From contig JAUUNJ010000189.1 in assembly GCA_030844625.1 (NCBI GenBank), positions 1 through 5,620 of the forward strand: a stretch of DNA of 5,620 nt, in the 5' to 3' direction. Both the position numbers and the translations under genes were made by a program. The notes under the pieces are model-generated. The model saw only the letters and a list, made by a program, of their open reading frames with translations, was not told the origin of the DNA and did not search any database. The DNA is from Roseburia sp. (GTDB lineage Bacteria; Bacillota; Clostridia; Lachnospirales; Lachnospiraceae). Every line of letters starts with the position of its first letter. Within the stretch, counting starts at the first letter, position 1. Shown piece by piece: positions 5,227-5,620 of this stretch.

Positions 5227-5550
5227 TTAATAAATAACGTTCATTTGCTTATATATATCATCCTCAGGAATCGTACTATCGTCTAACACCAATTTATATT
5301 TCAATGGCTTTATATCTGCCAACTCTGATAGATTTTCATGCTGCTCCATCAAAAAATCATAATGATAATATTTTATAATACAGAACATCAGCACTTTCGT
5401 CTCTGTTGTCATCTTTGATAAGTCAAGTAAACTTATCTCTTCGGAAAATTTCTTATAATAAAACAGTATTCTATGAAGGCAACGATGTAAGTAATAATAT
5501 TCATCTTTCGTCCAATCGTCCTGAACTTCATAATAGATTTTATTCTCCAT
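5227..5550 (-). CDS. 107-residue tyrosine-rich protein of unknown function
   Basis: Not recognised. The sequence is rich in aromatic residues (13 tyrosines) and probably alpha-helical: the N-terminal part has DDWTKDEYYYLHRCLHRILFYYKK, the middle has TETKVLMFCIIKYYHYDFL, and the end is an acidic, less ordered tail (DDSTIPEDDIYKQMN). It has no signal peptide and no convincing membrane helix. The ATG at 5550 follows GGAAGGAGAGG at a normal distance. It overlaps the 3' end of the partial gene upstream by 11 bases, so the two are probably one operon with coupled translation. The context of small accessory genes hints at a mobile or defence-type locus but gives no specific job. Confidence 0.75.
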   Translation of the reverse strand: MENKIYYEVQDDWTKDEYYYLHRCLHRILFYYKKFSEEISLLDLSKMTTETKVLMFCIIKYYHYDFLMEQHENLSELADIKPLKYKLVLDDSTIPEDDIYKQMNVIY

Positions 5551-5620
5551 ACAACACCTCTCCTTCCTGTTCTATATTCTTATAATATGGGTAGAACTCT
5601 TTTTTCTCCTCAAACTCCTT
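5540..5620 (-). CDS. 3' end of an unknown gene, cut by the window edge
   Basis: An open frame enters from the right edge and gives 26 residues, ending KNIEQEGEVLYGE before a TAA at 5542-5540. The fragment is charged (KEFEEKKEFYPYYKN). Its end overlaps the start of the next gene by 11 bases, and the ribosome site of that gene lies inside it, a common operon arrangement. That overlap is the main reason to think it is a real gene end; the fragment is too short to name. Confidence 0.5.
   Translation of the reverse strand, partial: KEFEEKKEFYPYYKNIEQEGEVLYGE

Noticed and set aside
1..5620. CRISPR array, tRNA or rRNA gene
   Set aside because: No regularly spaced direct repeats and no tRNA or rRNA signatures were seen on either strand.

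Overview
The window looks like chromosomal DNA of a low-GC anaerobic Firmicute, most probably a Lachnospiraceae-type gut Clostridium. This is an inference from AT-rich spacers, strong AGGAGG ribosome sites, a BspA-type leucine-rich-repeat/CAP surface protein and a DUF4160 gene; no taxonomic marker is present. Every gene I accept lies on the minus strand, so transcription runs from high to low coordinates.

Right third (about 3800-5620): a compact accessory cluster of small genes, often overlapping. In transcription order it holds the 3' end of an unknown gene, a tyrosine-rich 107-residue unknown protein, a short stretch that looks like a decayed gene, a 90-residue unknown protein whose end overlaps a DUF4160 gene, and a MNT nucleotidyltransferase/HEPN pair of the MntA-HepT toxin-antitoxin type. 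The HEPN (toxin) gene is split by a one-base frameshift, while the MNT (antitoxin) gene is intact.

Middle (3436-3800): a non-coding spacer with two long adjoining hairpins whose arms share four bases, then a clear sigma-A-like promoter for the next gene. That promoter shows that translation must start at 3435 and not at the longer ORF start at 3477.

Centre (1390-3435): one large gene for a secreted protein with a signal peptide, BspA-like leucine-rich repeats, a CAP/SCP domain, a bacterial Ig-like domain and a fibronectin-III-like domain. The C-terminal part is very lysine-rich. A strong intrinsic terminator follows the gene; a second terminator lies about 140 bases further on, and the stretch between them is unexplained.

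Left part (1-873): a peroxide-detoxification pair. ahpC (a 2-Cys peroxiredoxin) is followed by a hairpin terminator/attenuator and then by the start of a flavin disulfide reductase of the thioredoxin-reductase type, which probably recycles AhpC. The ahpC leader has two near-identical 14-base dyad elements spaced exactly 20 bases apart, a strong candidate for a regulator binding site.
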